A stretch of 64,000 nt of DNA from assembly GCF_001509585.1 (NCBI RefSeq), contig NZ_LNCI01000005.1, positions 62,001 through 126,000 of the forward strand, written 5' to 3'. A program made the position numbers and the translations under genes. The notes below the pieces were generated by a model that saw only the letters and a list, made by a program, of their open reading frames with translations, was not told where the DNA came from and ran no database searches. This document shows positions 7,495 to 14,471 of this stretch, piece by piece (within the stretch, counting starts at the first letter, position 1; every line of letters begins with the position of its first letter). The DNA comes from Tropicimonas marinistellae (GTDB taxonomy: Bacteria; Pseudomonadota; Alphaproteobacteria; Rhodobacterales; Rhodobacteraceae).

Positions 7495-8770
7495 GCTGTC
7501 CAAGCATGTCGCAGCCTTGGTTGTGACGGTCTGTGCCGGGGGCCTCTCGGCGCAGGAGTTCCAGACGTTGAAGGGGCACGGAGGCCCGATCATGGGAATC
7601 GCGGTCGCGCCCTCCGGCGAAGTCGCGACGGCGAGTTTCGACAATTCGGTCGGTGTCTGGAACGGTGCAGATCCAACCTGGCTGGAGGGGCACGATGCTG
7701 CGGTAACGGCCATAGCATTCGGTCCGAACGGCACGCTCGCGACGGGTGGCGACGACTTTGCCGTGCGGCTGTGGGGCGACGATCCCAAGCTGCTGGGCAG
7801 GCATCTGGGCAAGGTTACGGGCGTCGCGGTTGCGCCCGACGGGCATTCGGTTGCCAGCGGCAGTTGGGACGGAACCATCCTCATCTGGCCGCTCGACGAA
7901 GGCGAACCGCGCGAGCTTCCGGCGCCGGGAGCCGGCGTCAACGATGTCGCGTTCGACCGGAGCGGTGCGCGCCTCTTTGCCAGCACGACGGACGGCGTTC
8001 TGCTGCGCTATGATCCCGACGGCAGCGCGCCGGTGGCGTTGGCGCGGCACGGTTTTGGAATCAATTGCCTTGTTGTCGGAGACGGGTGGGTCGCTTATGG
8101 CGCCGTGGACGGCGGAACGCGGGTGATCGACGCGGAGACCGGGGCGCAGATTGCCGATTTCACGCTTGAGCGCCGCCCGATCCTCGCAATGGTCCATCAT
8201 GCTGAGTCGGGTCAGATCGCGGTCGGCGATGGCCACGGTTACATCATGATCCTCGACACGGCGGACTGGCGGATCGCGCGGGATTTCCGCGCGACGCGGC
8301 AAGGGCCTGTCTGGGCGCTCGCCTATTCGTCGGACGGTTCTGTGGTCCACGCCGGCGGGCTGGACGATGTGGTGTATTCCTGGCCTGTCGCTCTGCTCGA
8401 CGAATTCGATCCGGCAATGGGACAACAACGCAGCTTCCTGCAAGCGCCGGCGAGCATGCCCAATGGCGAACGCCAGTTCATGCGCAAATGCTCGATCTGT
8501 CATGCGCTGGATCCGGGACCGTCCCGGAAGGCCGGACCGACGTTGCACGGGTTGTTCGGGCGGGCCGCTGGAACGGTGCCGGAGTACCCCTATTCGTCGA
8601 CCCTGCTTGGCTCCGATATCGTCTGGACCGAGGAAACGGTAAACCAGCTGTTCGACGATGGACCCGACCACTACATTCCGGGATCGAAAATGCCGATGCA
8701 GGTCATTGCCGGCGACGGCGACAGGGCCGACCTGATCGACTATCTTAAGACCGCGACAAGGGGAGACTGA
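7472..8770 (+). CDS. WD40 repeat protein fused to a class I cytochrome c
   Basis: 432 residues with a GTG start inside the end of fdhC. A Sec signal (RRNRLSKHVAALVV to about LSAQEF) leads into a beta-propeller of about six WD40 blades, e.g. GHGGPIMGIAV, GHDAAVTAIAF and HLGKVTGVAV, ending near residue 310. A C-terminal cytochrome c domain has haem motif CSICH at 340-344 and likely axial methionine in GSKMPMQ. A Ca-type WD40-c fusion is expected to be periplasmic, soluble or membrane-associated. Its place in the operon suggests it takes electrons from formate oxidation or senses that flow. The partner is unknown, and no enzyme motif is seen. Confidence 0.85.
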   Translation: MRPVRRNRLSKHVAALVVTVCAGGLSAQEFQTLKGHGGPIMGIAVAPSGEVATASFDNSVGVWNGADPTWLEGHDAAVTAIAFGPNGTLATGGDDFAVRLWGDDPKLLGRHLGKVTGVAVAPDGHSVASGSWDGTILIWPLDEGEPRELPAPGAGVNDVAFDRSGARLFASTTDGVLLRYDPDGSAPVALARHGFGINCLVVGDGWVAYGAVDGGTRVIDAETGAQIADFTLERRPILAMVHHAESGQIAVGDGHGYIMILDTADWRIARDFRATRQGPVWALAYSSDGSVVHAGGLDDVVYSWPVALLDEFDPAMGQQRSFLQAPASMPNGERQFMRKCSICHALDPGPSRKAGPTLHGLFGRAAGTVPEYPYSSTLLGSDIVWTEETVNQLFDDGPDHYIPGSKMPMQVIAGDGDRADLIDYLKTATRGD

Positions 8771-8771
8771 A

Positions 8772-8897
8772 ATGAAAGCGATGCTCGCAGGATTCGCGGC
8801 GGCGATCGTGATCGCCTTCGGCGCGTGGTATGCGCTGAACCATGTGGGGTTTTCCTCGCAGGAGACGTATTCCGGCCCGAACGTGCGGTTGGAATAG
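8772..8897 (+). CDS. 41-residue single-span membrane protein
   Basis: A small gene with ATG at 8772, one base after the TGA of the WD40-cytochrome gene, and a GGGGAGACTG ribosome binding site just before it. The product starts MKAMLAGFAAAIVIAFGAWY, giving one transmembrane helix at about residues 4-21, followed by a short polar tail ending SGPNVRLE. The stop is 14 bases before the response-regulator start. Size resembles small cytochrome-complex subunits. I have no named family. Tight packing, a good SD and a clean hydrophobic profile support it as a real gene. Confidence 0.75.
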   Translation: MKAMLAGFAAAIVIAFGAWYALNHVGFSSQETYSGPNVRLE

Positions 8898-8911
8898 CTG
8901 GCGAGAGAGCT

Positions 8912-10279
8912 ATGACGGCAAGTACACAGAGGGTGGCGGGCAGCACTGCTGACGAATTCGGAAGCAAGCTTTCCGGAGCGTCCGTCATCGTGATCGACGA
9001 TGAGCCTGGCATGCGGAACTTTCTCACGAAAGTGCTGGCGTCCCGGGTCAAGCGGGTGGAGCAGGCCGGCTCGCCCCGGGAAGCGACGGAAAAGCTGGAC
9101 GGGAAGCACTTCGACCTCGTGATCCTCGACAATATCATGCCGGGAATGAAGGGGCTCGACTGGATCAACGAGCAGCGTCGAAAGGGATTCTACGGAGATA
9201 TCATCCTGATCACGGCCTATGCCGATCTCGAGACGGCCATCAGCGCGCTGCGCGCCGGTGTTGCAGACTTCGTGCTCAAGCCCTTCCGCGCGAACCAGAT
9301 TATCGGAGCAATCGAACGGACGCTGGATCGCAAGTACTTGCGCCGGGAAAACGCGCTTCTTCGGCGGGAGTTATATGCGCGGCACGCGCGTGGAAAGCTC
9401 CTGGGGAAATCCGAAGCGCTCACGGCGGTACGTTCCATGTTGAAGAAACTGGCGCCATTGCCGACGCCGGTGTTGTTTCTTGGCGCGAGCGGCACCGGCA
9501 AGGAACTTGCCGCCGGTCATCTGCACGAGATGTCCGATCGGGCGAACGCGCCGTTTGTGGCAGTCAATTGCGCGGCAATAGACCCCGACCGCGTCGCAAC
9601 GGAGCTCTTCGGCATCGTGGAGGAGGGCGGGCGGTTGAAGCCGGGGCTGATGTTGCTGGCCGACGGTGGCACGCTCTTTCTGGACGAAGTCGCGCAGATG
9701 CCGGAACGGCTGCAAACGGCCTTGTTGCGGGTCCTGGAGGACAAGAAGGTCCGGCCGGTCGGGGCGGAGCGCGAGATCCCTCTCGATCTGCGGTTTCTTT
9801 TCGCCACCAATGCCGATCTTCCTCAGGCAGTGGAGGAGGGGCGGTTCCGAATGGACCTGTTCCACCGCATAAACGTTATCACCATGGAACTCCCGCCGCT
9901 GCGCGAGCGATCGGAAGACATCGTCGAACTGGCGGCGCATTTCATGGAGCATTACTCGAACACGCTTGGGATGCCGTCGCTTGATCTGGACGAGGACACA
10001 CTCCTGAAGCTTCGGCGGTACCATTGGCCGGGGAACGTGCGAGAGTTGAAGAACCTGATCGAACGCTCGGTGATCCTCGGGGCGTTTCCGGAGGAATTTG
10101 CGGGGGGCGGAACGGTCAAGGGACCCGAGGCGATCGAGAACCTCGATCTGGTCACGAAACGGCATATCCTGCATGTCCTGGACCTGTGCGAGGGCAACAG
10201 GTCGGAAGCCGCGCGGCGGCTGGGCGTTTCGCGCAAGACAATCGACCGGAAACTGGCATCCTGGGTCGTTCCGACATAG
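8912..10279 (+). CDS. NtrC-family response regulator lacking the GAFTGA loop
   Basis: 455 residues from the ATG at 8912 (the open frame extends to 8825 but lacks similarity). A receiver domain covers 24-135, with acidic pair Asp29-Asp30, phosphoacceptor Asp73, Thr101 and Lys123 all present. The AAA+ domain (about 165-390) has Walker A GASGTGKE at 191-198, Walker B LFLDEV at 255-260 and arginines in RFRMDLFHRI and GNVRELKNLIERS. Between ELFG (231-234) and GGTLFLDE (252-259) only 17 residues remain, and GAFTGA is absent. A Fis-type HTH ends the protein (EAARRLGVSRKTIDRKL). It probably works without sigma-54, like Rhodobacter capsulatus NtrC. No sensor kinase is in the window. Confidence 0.92.
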   Translation: MTASTQRVAGSTADEFGSKLSGASVIVIDDEPGMRNFLTKVLASRVKRVEQAGSPREATEKLDGKHFDLVILDNIMPGMKGLDWINEQRRKGFYGDIILITAYADLETAISALRAGVADFVLKPFRANQIIGAIERTLDRKYLRRENALLRRELYARHARGKLLGKSEALTAVRSMLKKLAPLPTPVLFLGASGTGKELAAGHLHEMSDRANAPFVAVNCAAIDPDRVATELFGIVEEGGRLKPGLMLLADGGTLFLDEVAQMPERLQTALLRVLEDKKVRPVGAEREIPLDLRFLFATNADLPQAVEEGRFRMDLFHRINVITMELPPLRERSEDIVELAAHFMEHYSNTLGMPSLDLDEDTLLKLRRYHWPGNVRELKNLIERSVILGAFPEEFAGGGTVKGPEAIENLDLVTKRHILHVLDLCEGNRSEAARRLGVSRKTIDRKLASWVVPT

Positions 10280-10417
10280 CCGCGCGAGTCCGGTTCGGAC
10301 GAGGGGCAATTCCTGCGTACATGGATGGTCACCTGGGCCAAATCGGCACGAAGTGGAAGCGAACCGGCTGTAGGCATCGTTGGTTGTCGTCTTCTCGTAC
10401 GTGATTGGGGCGGGTTC
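10280..10417. other. Non-coding stretch after the response regulator
   Basis: This is the first part of a 408-base gap between convergent genes. A short hairpin GTCCG-GTT-CGGAC lies about 10 bases after the response-regulator stop and could contribute to termination. The remaining bases show no start-SD pair or motif I can support. The repeat element and the terminator listed next fill the rest of the gap. Confidence 0.5.
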
Positions 10418-10556
10418 GCCGCGCGCTTGCGCGCGGCCCGGCCCAACCGCCGAAGCCCATCTTCGATGGGCACACGGTGGGCGGGAGTGCTCCCGCCCGG
10501 GCGCAGCGCTGACGCGCCTTGCCCGGTTGGGCGTGGCGCGCGCTTGAGCGCGCGGG
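10418..10556 (+). repeat. Structured intergenic repeat, copy A (with an inverted half-copy)
   Basis: Stem I is a perfect 9-bp hairpin (GCCGCGCGC 10418-10426, GCGCGCGGC 10429-10437). It is followed by the linker CCGGCCCAAC, then stem II GCCCATC-TTC-GATGGGC at 10455-10471, then the tail GGTGGGCGGGAG. That tail itself pairs with CTCCCGCCC at 10490-10498. Bases 10520-10556 hold an inverted partial copy: GCCCGGTTGGGC, then the hairpin CGCGCGCT-TG-AGCGCGCG. The same architecture, with different stem sequences, occurs at 19.7 and 33.3 kb. It could be a REP/MITE-like element or a structured RNA. Confidence 0.7.
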
Positions 10557-10630
10557 GAGGGCGCCTGGACGTCCGCTTGGGGAGCTAACCTGTCGCACCG
10601 GCACGGGAACTGGATGGCATCGAGGTACGA

Positions 10631-10662
10631 ACAAAAGCCGGCGAACCATTGGCGCGCCGGCT
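10631..10662 (-). terminator. Intrinsic terminator of the Rap1a/Tai-like gene
   Basis: Read on the minus strand, AGCCGGCG (10662-10655) pairs perfectly with CGCCGGCT (10643-10636) across an 11-base loop, and the stem is followed directly by TTTTG. It lies 26 bases past the stop codon at 10688 of the gene it should end. Stem strength and the T-run make a rho-independent terminator likely. Confidence 0.72.
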
Positions 10663-10687
10663 GTTGAGTCTGTGTGTGCCCTCCTGC

Positions 10688-11053
10688 CTATTCGCAGGGA
10701 AAGCTCTCCTGCAACGTGGCGAGCAGGGCTTCGTTCGCAAGCAACTTGGTGCGCTGGCTGTAGGAGCCGTGGACCCACCGCATGAAAGCCCAGCGAACCT
10801 CGTCGGCCGTGTTTAGATCCGGTGCGCAGATGCCGAGTTCTGCCTTGGCGTCGATCACCTTCAGGGCACCGACGAACCCCATGATGTACTGTTCGCATTC
10901 GGCCTCGGCCGCAGCGCCCCAGCGGGCGTCATTGTCGGCCTCCTGGCAGGGTGAGAGGAGATCGGCCGCGGAATAGCCGGCACCTTGTGCCAGTGCGGAG
11001 GATCCAGCCACGACGGTGGCCGCAAGAGAAGCGATGAGAAGAACGGATCGCAT
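10688..11053 (-). CDS. Secreted Rap1a/Tai-family small protein
   Basis: 121 residues. The start at 11053 gives a clean signal peptide (MRSVLLIASLAATVVAGSSALAQ); the longer frame upstream is not protein-like. The mature part has the Rap1a/Tai pattern: four cysteines in the SPCQEAD, AECEQYIMGF, GICAPD and ESFPCE segments, and a conserved RWAFMRWV-H helix. The family was named from T6SS immunity proteins, but most members in other contexts have no known function. It follows the 12-haem cytochrome gene in the same direction with 74 bases between them, so the two may share a transcript. A terminator follows. A role with the cytochrome is possible but unproven. Confidence 0.72.
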   Translation of the reverse strand: MRSVLLIASLAATVVAGSSALAQGAGYSAADLLSPCQEADNDARWGAAAEAECEQYIMGFVGALKVIDAKAELGICAPDLNTADEVRWAFMRWVHGSYSQRTKLLANEALLATLQESFPCE

Positions 11054-11093
11054 GGATATGGCTCCTTGTCTCGGGGCTGTCTGGAGAGCGGAG

Positions 11094-11119
11094 GCCCCGG
11101 CCGTGTGTGCGGCCGGGGC
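11094..11119 (-). terminator. Strong hairpin between cytochrome and Rap1a/Tai-like genes
   Basis: GCCCCGGCCG (11094-11103) pairs perfectly with CGGCCGGGGC (11110-11119) across a six-base loop, nine bases after the cytochrome stop. No T-run follows on the minus strand, so it may be an attenuator or an mRNA 3'-end stabiliser that lowers expression of the downstream gene. Confidence 0.55.
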
Positions 11120-11127
11120 GTCCGGTG

Positions 11128-13485
11128 TCAGTTGCGGCCGGTTTCGGCCAGGGAGTGGATCGCCTGATCCATGACATCCTGGTGTTCTTCGTTGTTCACG
11201 AAGGCAGGCGTGTTGACCTTCTCCCAGAGCGCCTCGTCGGTCATGTTCTGGTGACAGCCCATGCACAGGCCGGTGCGCTCCATCTTCTCGCGCATCTCCT
11301 GCGGCAGCGGGCCGGTCAGCGGCCAGTGCGACCCGACCGTCACGAGCTGTTCACCGTCTTCGGTCACGATCCGGGAAAGATCGTGGTCGAGGCTCGGGAC
11401 CGGCTGCGACTGAAGCTGGTGCTGCTGCGGGATGGTTTCGCCGAAGGCGGTTTCCAGATCCACTACGAAGCCATCGTCATAGCCGGCCATGAAGCGGCCC
11501 CCCATGATCCCGTAGCCAAGCGCCTTGGGATTGTTGTGGCAGCTTTCGCAGCTACGTGCCTCGCGGCCGGCGGTGTGCGGCTGCACGGCGGCATGGTCCA
11601 GGCCCTTGGTGCCGCCGGCATCCGGGGTCATCCAGGTCTCGTTATGGGCGACCGTGTTGCCGTCCTTGTCGATGACCGTGGTGATGACCTGGCAGCCCGG
11701 CATCAGCGGAGATACGCGACCCTCGCCATTGATGCCCAGCGTCGGCTCTTCCCACCGCAGGTAGGAGCGGGTTTCGGAGACCTTGCCAGCCGAGGTCAGG
11801 CCGTTGGTTCCCAGAACGTTGTCCGCCGTCAGGCCGTTCGGTTCACGCGCATTGGCGTTCGCGATCCAGTCGACGTCAGTCTTGCCCTCGGAATAATCCA
11901 CGGTGATGTGGCAGCCATAGCACTGCGGTGCCCAGTCGGCGTGGCAGGCGTAGCATTCCATGCTCTCCATGTGCTTGCCGACAGACATCATGGCGACCTG
12001 GGCGTTCTGGTTCTTCCAGGTTCCATCGGTGGCGATTTGCTTCAGCACCGGGATCTCGAAATCGAGACCAGAGGCCGAGTGCAGCATCACCTTGTCACCG
12101 TCCTTGACGACGTTGCCGAACGGGTTGCCGCGCGCGGTCAACAGGAAGCCATCTTTCGCCTCGTAGTCGGTGGCGAACATGATGGTCTCGTCGGCTGCCT
12201 CCTCGGACAGGCCGCGCGGCGTGTCGGCGAGTTCTGTCTGGAACTCCTCGCCGTAACCCAGCGGCAGTTCCCACGGGTACTTGCTGACGGTGCCGTGGCA
12301 ATCCTCGCACTCGATTTCCACCTGCGCGAGCGTGGTGCCGGGAAGGTTACCGTCGCCGTGCATGTCGATCGAGGTATGGCAATCCTGGCAGAGCATGCCG
12401 CCCTCCGGGTTGCCGTCGCGCGATTGCACGGAGTGATGCAGGTCGTCCTTGATGTAGAGATAGTTCTTGGTGTGCAGCTTGGGCTGCTTGCCACCTTTCT
12501 CGTCATAGGGCGAGCCGTAGGGGAACTCCATGATGCCCTGATAACTCACGCCGATCCGCTTGCCGCGGTTGTGGCAGGAGTTGCAGGTTTCCGATGGGAT
12601 GCCGGAGTATTCCAGATCGCCGTGCTTCACGACGGATTTCCGGGTCGCCTGCAATTGGTGGGTCAGGAGTTTGCCGGGCTGATCCTTGGAAATCGTCGGG
12701 TCGCCGCCCTCGTAGAAGCCTTCGTTCGAATAGGGAACGTGGCAGGAGGAGCAGCCGGCGCCGCGGAAATCGCCGCGCTTCTCGCGGCCGGTAACGCCCA
12801 CGTGGCAGCGCTGACACTGCTGGCGGCTGTAGGTGATGCCGGCGAGGTTCGGGTGTTCGGAAATCGCGTCAACATCGACTTCCGGCACCTGCTCCATGCT
12901 GTCGGGCATCTGGTCGGGGTGCGCCTCGGAGAAAGCGACCATGTATTCCTTGTAGGCCTCGGTGCCGACGCTCGGCACATTGCCGTCCTCGTCCACCAGG
13001 TCGTAGTTGCCGTAGACCGAGCGGTGGGTATCGATCACACCCCAGGACCACAGGTTGCCCTGCAATTTACCGGCTTCGGTGTTCATCAGCGACTTGATCT
13101 GACGGTCGGCATAGCCCTCGTGGCAGCCGGACTGGCCGCACGTCTTGTCGGCAATCCAAACGGCGCCGGGATCGGGGAAGAACATGTCCGGCCCGCCGTT
13201 CTCGATCATGTCGGGGTGCGCGCCAGCGTGGGCAAGTTCGGCGGTCGTGCCGCCGACGGTGCCGCCGTGGCACATCGTGCAGCCCTCGGGGTCGTTGTAG
13301 TCTTCACCGAAGGCCATGATGGTGTCCATCATCACACCTTCGGTGAATCGCTCGATCCCCTCGTGGCAAGACAGACAGCCCTTTTCGGCCGCAAGCTCTT
13401 CCGAGACCTGCATTGGTGTCTCTTGGGCCGAAGCTAGCGTTGCCGCGCCCAAGAGCAACGACAGAACGAGAAATAGGCGTCTCAC
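11128..13485 (-). CDS. Twelve-haem periplasmic cytochrome c
   Basis: 785 residues from a GTG at 13485-13483, preceded by GGGAGAG. The start gives a typical signal peptide (VRRLFLVLSL to ASA|QE at 20). Eleven CXXCH motifs are present (CLSCH 37-41, CTMCH 69-73, then CQRCH, CSSCH, CNSCH, CQDCH, CEDCH, CYACH, CYGCH, CESCH and CMGCH), plus one CX4CH (CGQSGCH, 116-122), giving twelve predicted haems. There is no membrane anchor. I do not recognise a named enzyme family. It could be an electron carrier or a terminal reductase. The divergent FNR-type regulator and CcmFHI genes suggest oxygen-controlled expression and dedicated haem attachment. Confidence 0.9.
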   Translation of the reverse strand: MRRLFLVLSLLLGAATLASAQETPMQVSEELAAEKGCLSCHEGIERFTEGVMMDTIMAFGEDYNDPEGCTMCHGGTVGGTTAELAHAGAHPDMIENGGPDMFFPDPGAVWIADKTCGQSGCHEGYADRQIKSLMNTEAGKLQGNLWSWGVIDTHRSVYGNYDLVDEDGNVPSVGTEAYKEYMVAFSEAHPDQMPDSMEQVPEVDVDAISEHPNLAGITYSRQQCQRCHVGVTGREKRGDFRGAGCSSCHVPYSNEGFYEGGDPTISKDQPGKLLTHQLQATRKSVVKHGDLEYSGIPSETCNSCHNRGKRIGVSYQGIMEFPYGSPYDEKGGKQPKLHTKNYLYIKDDLHHSVQSRDGNPEGGMLCQDCHTSIDMHGDGNLPGTTLAQVEIECEDCHGTVSKYPWELPLGYGEEFQTELADTPRGLSEEAADETIMFATDYEAKDGFLLTARGNPFGNVVKDGDKVMLHSASGLDFEIPVLKQIATDGTWKNQNAQVAMMSVGKHMESMECYACHADWAPQCYGCHITVDYSEGKTDVDWIANANAREPNGLTADNVLGTNGLTSAGKVSETRSYLRWEEPTLGINGEGRVSPLMPGCQVITTVIDKDGNTVAHNETWMTPDAGGTKGLDHAAVQPHTAGREARSCESCHNNPKALGYGIMGGRFMAGYDDGFVVDLETAFGETIPQQHQLQSQPVPSLDHDLSRIVTEDGEQLVTVGSHWPLTGPLPQEMREKMERTGLCMGCHQNMTDEALWEKVNTPAFVNNEEHQDVMDQAIHSLAETGRN

Positions 13486-13553
13486 TGCGTGCTCTCCCTG
13501 AAAAACGGAATTCGATTCCGGGTCAGGGTATGTGCGACGGCGGACCCGCCGCC

Positions 13554-13567
13554 CTGACATTTGTCAG
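13554..13567. promoter_or_regulatory. Perfect inverted repeat CTGACA-TT-TGTCAG
   Basis: A 14-base dyad with six-base arms, 69 bases upstream of the cytochrome start and 125-138 bases upstream of the preferred regulator start. Symmetry and position suit an operator for a dimeric regulator. It is not an FNR or Dnr consensus (those read TTGAT/TTGTC outward-in), so the protein that binds it, if any, is unknown. Confidence 0.45.
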
Positions 13568-13612
13568 AAAACCCTCGTTTCAAAACATGTACTTGCGATA
13601 CGTATTCCGGGC

Positions 13613-13626
13613 TTGATCTGGCGCAA
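13613..13626. promoter_or_regulatory. Candidate FNR box TTGATCTGGCGCAA
   Basis: It matches TTGAT-N4-ATCAA at eight of ten defined positions (TTGAT-CTGG-CGCAA). It lies between the divergent cytochrome and an FNR-type regulator whose recognition helix carries the E--SR residues used by FNR to read TTGAT. Autoregulation and control of the cytochrome operon are plausible. Confidence 0.55.
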
Positions 13627-13691
13627 AGACAGTGCGCGCCCACCTGTGGATGTTGCCGCAAACCTTACAAACCCAGCGGGAACAGCCAGGC

Positions 13692-14471
13692 ATGCAGCGA
13701 TCAAAGACCGAGGCCCTTAAGGACCATGCGTTGTCCTGTATCGCTTGCAAATCAAGGCTATGCGCATTTGCGCGGGCCGCCCAAGACAGCGTCTCGCCCC
13801 GGATATTCGAGATCGCTCGCGGCGATCGCCTCGAATGCCTGAGTGGAAATTGTCTCAAGTTCTGGATCATTATCCGGGGCACTGCGGCAATCTGCACGGT
13901 GCTCGAAGACGGTCGGCGGCAGATCGTGTCGCTGCCGGGGGCGAGCGATGTGGTCTGCGGTCTGCTTGCCGACGGAGGCAATCCGCACTGGCTGGAGGCG
14001 CTGGATACCTGCGAGGTGTGCGAGATCGACTTCACGCCCTGTGCGGCCGAACTCGCACATGACCCGACCTTCATGCATGCGATGATGGATCTGTTGCACG
14101 CCCAGCTTGTGCGAACGTCGCAGCATCTGATCACGCTCGGCCGGCTGGACAGCACCGAACGCCTTATCTTCTTCCTGGCGCAGCTTTCGTTTCACCCATC
14201 CCAGGCGGACGGCGCCACCGCGCCGGTACAGCTGCCCATGTCGCGCGAGGATATCGCCGACTACCTTGGCCTCAACGCGGAGACTGTCAGCCGAATCCTC
14301 ACCAAACTTCGCAAGAGCGGGTTGGTGAAGTTCCTCAACCGGTCGGAGTTCTACGTGCCGGACATGGCGGCGCTGCGCCGCCGGCTCCCGCTGCCGCTGT
14401 TGGGCGAAGACGCCGCCGTGATCGGGCAGTTTACCGGGAAGGATGCCGAGAGCGAGAGGGCACAAGCATGA
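13692..14471 (+). CDS. FNR-type [4Fe-4S] Crp-family transcription regulator
   Basis: 259 residues from the ATG at 13692 (GTG at 13632 and ATG at 13650 are alternatives). The N-terminus has Cys16-X2-Cys19-X4-Cys24, and Cys110 in CEVCEID aligns with FNR Cys122 in MVCEIPF, so all four FNR cluster ligands have counterparts. A cNMP-type beta-roll covers about 35-120, a dimerisation helix about 122-155, and a winged HTH at 183-212 contains ETVSRIL, with the Glu-Ser-Arg pattern of FNR. Extra cysteines at 49, 54, 68, 89, 107 and 117 are unusual. It should sense oxygen or NO and is coupled to ccmF by an ATGA overlap. Confidence 0.85.
   Translation: MQRSKTEALKDHALSCIACKSRLCAFARAAQDSVSPRIFEIARGDRLECLSGNCLKFWIIIRGTAAICTVLEDGRRQIVSLPGASDVVCGLLADGGNPHWLEALDTCEVCEIDFTPCAAELAHDPTFMHAMMDLLHAQLVRTSQHLITLGRLDSTERLIFFLAQLSFHPSQADGATAPVQLPMSREDIADYLGLNAETVSRILTKLRKSGLVKFLNRSEFYVPDMAALRRRLPLPLLGEDAAVIGQFTGKDAESERAQA

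Larger units (their letters stand above)
13486..13691. promoter_or_regulatory. Divergent promoter region, 12-haem cytochrome and FNR-type regulator
   Basis: About 200 bases separate the two divergent starts. It contains a perfect inverted repeat at 13554-13567, a near-consensus FNR box at 13613-13626, and a GGCGG-ACC-CGCC hairpin near 13540. If the regulator starts at its upstream GTG (13632) the gap is shorter and the FNR box would touch the start codon. For that reason the ATG at 13692 is preferred. Confidence 0.6.

Noticed and set aside
11107-13437. A 776-codon plus-strand frame opposite the 12-haem cytochrome
   Set aside because: The minus strand has a signal peptide and twelve haem motifs. 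The opposite frame has no motif and no plausible start.
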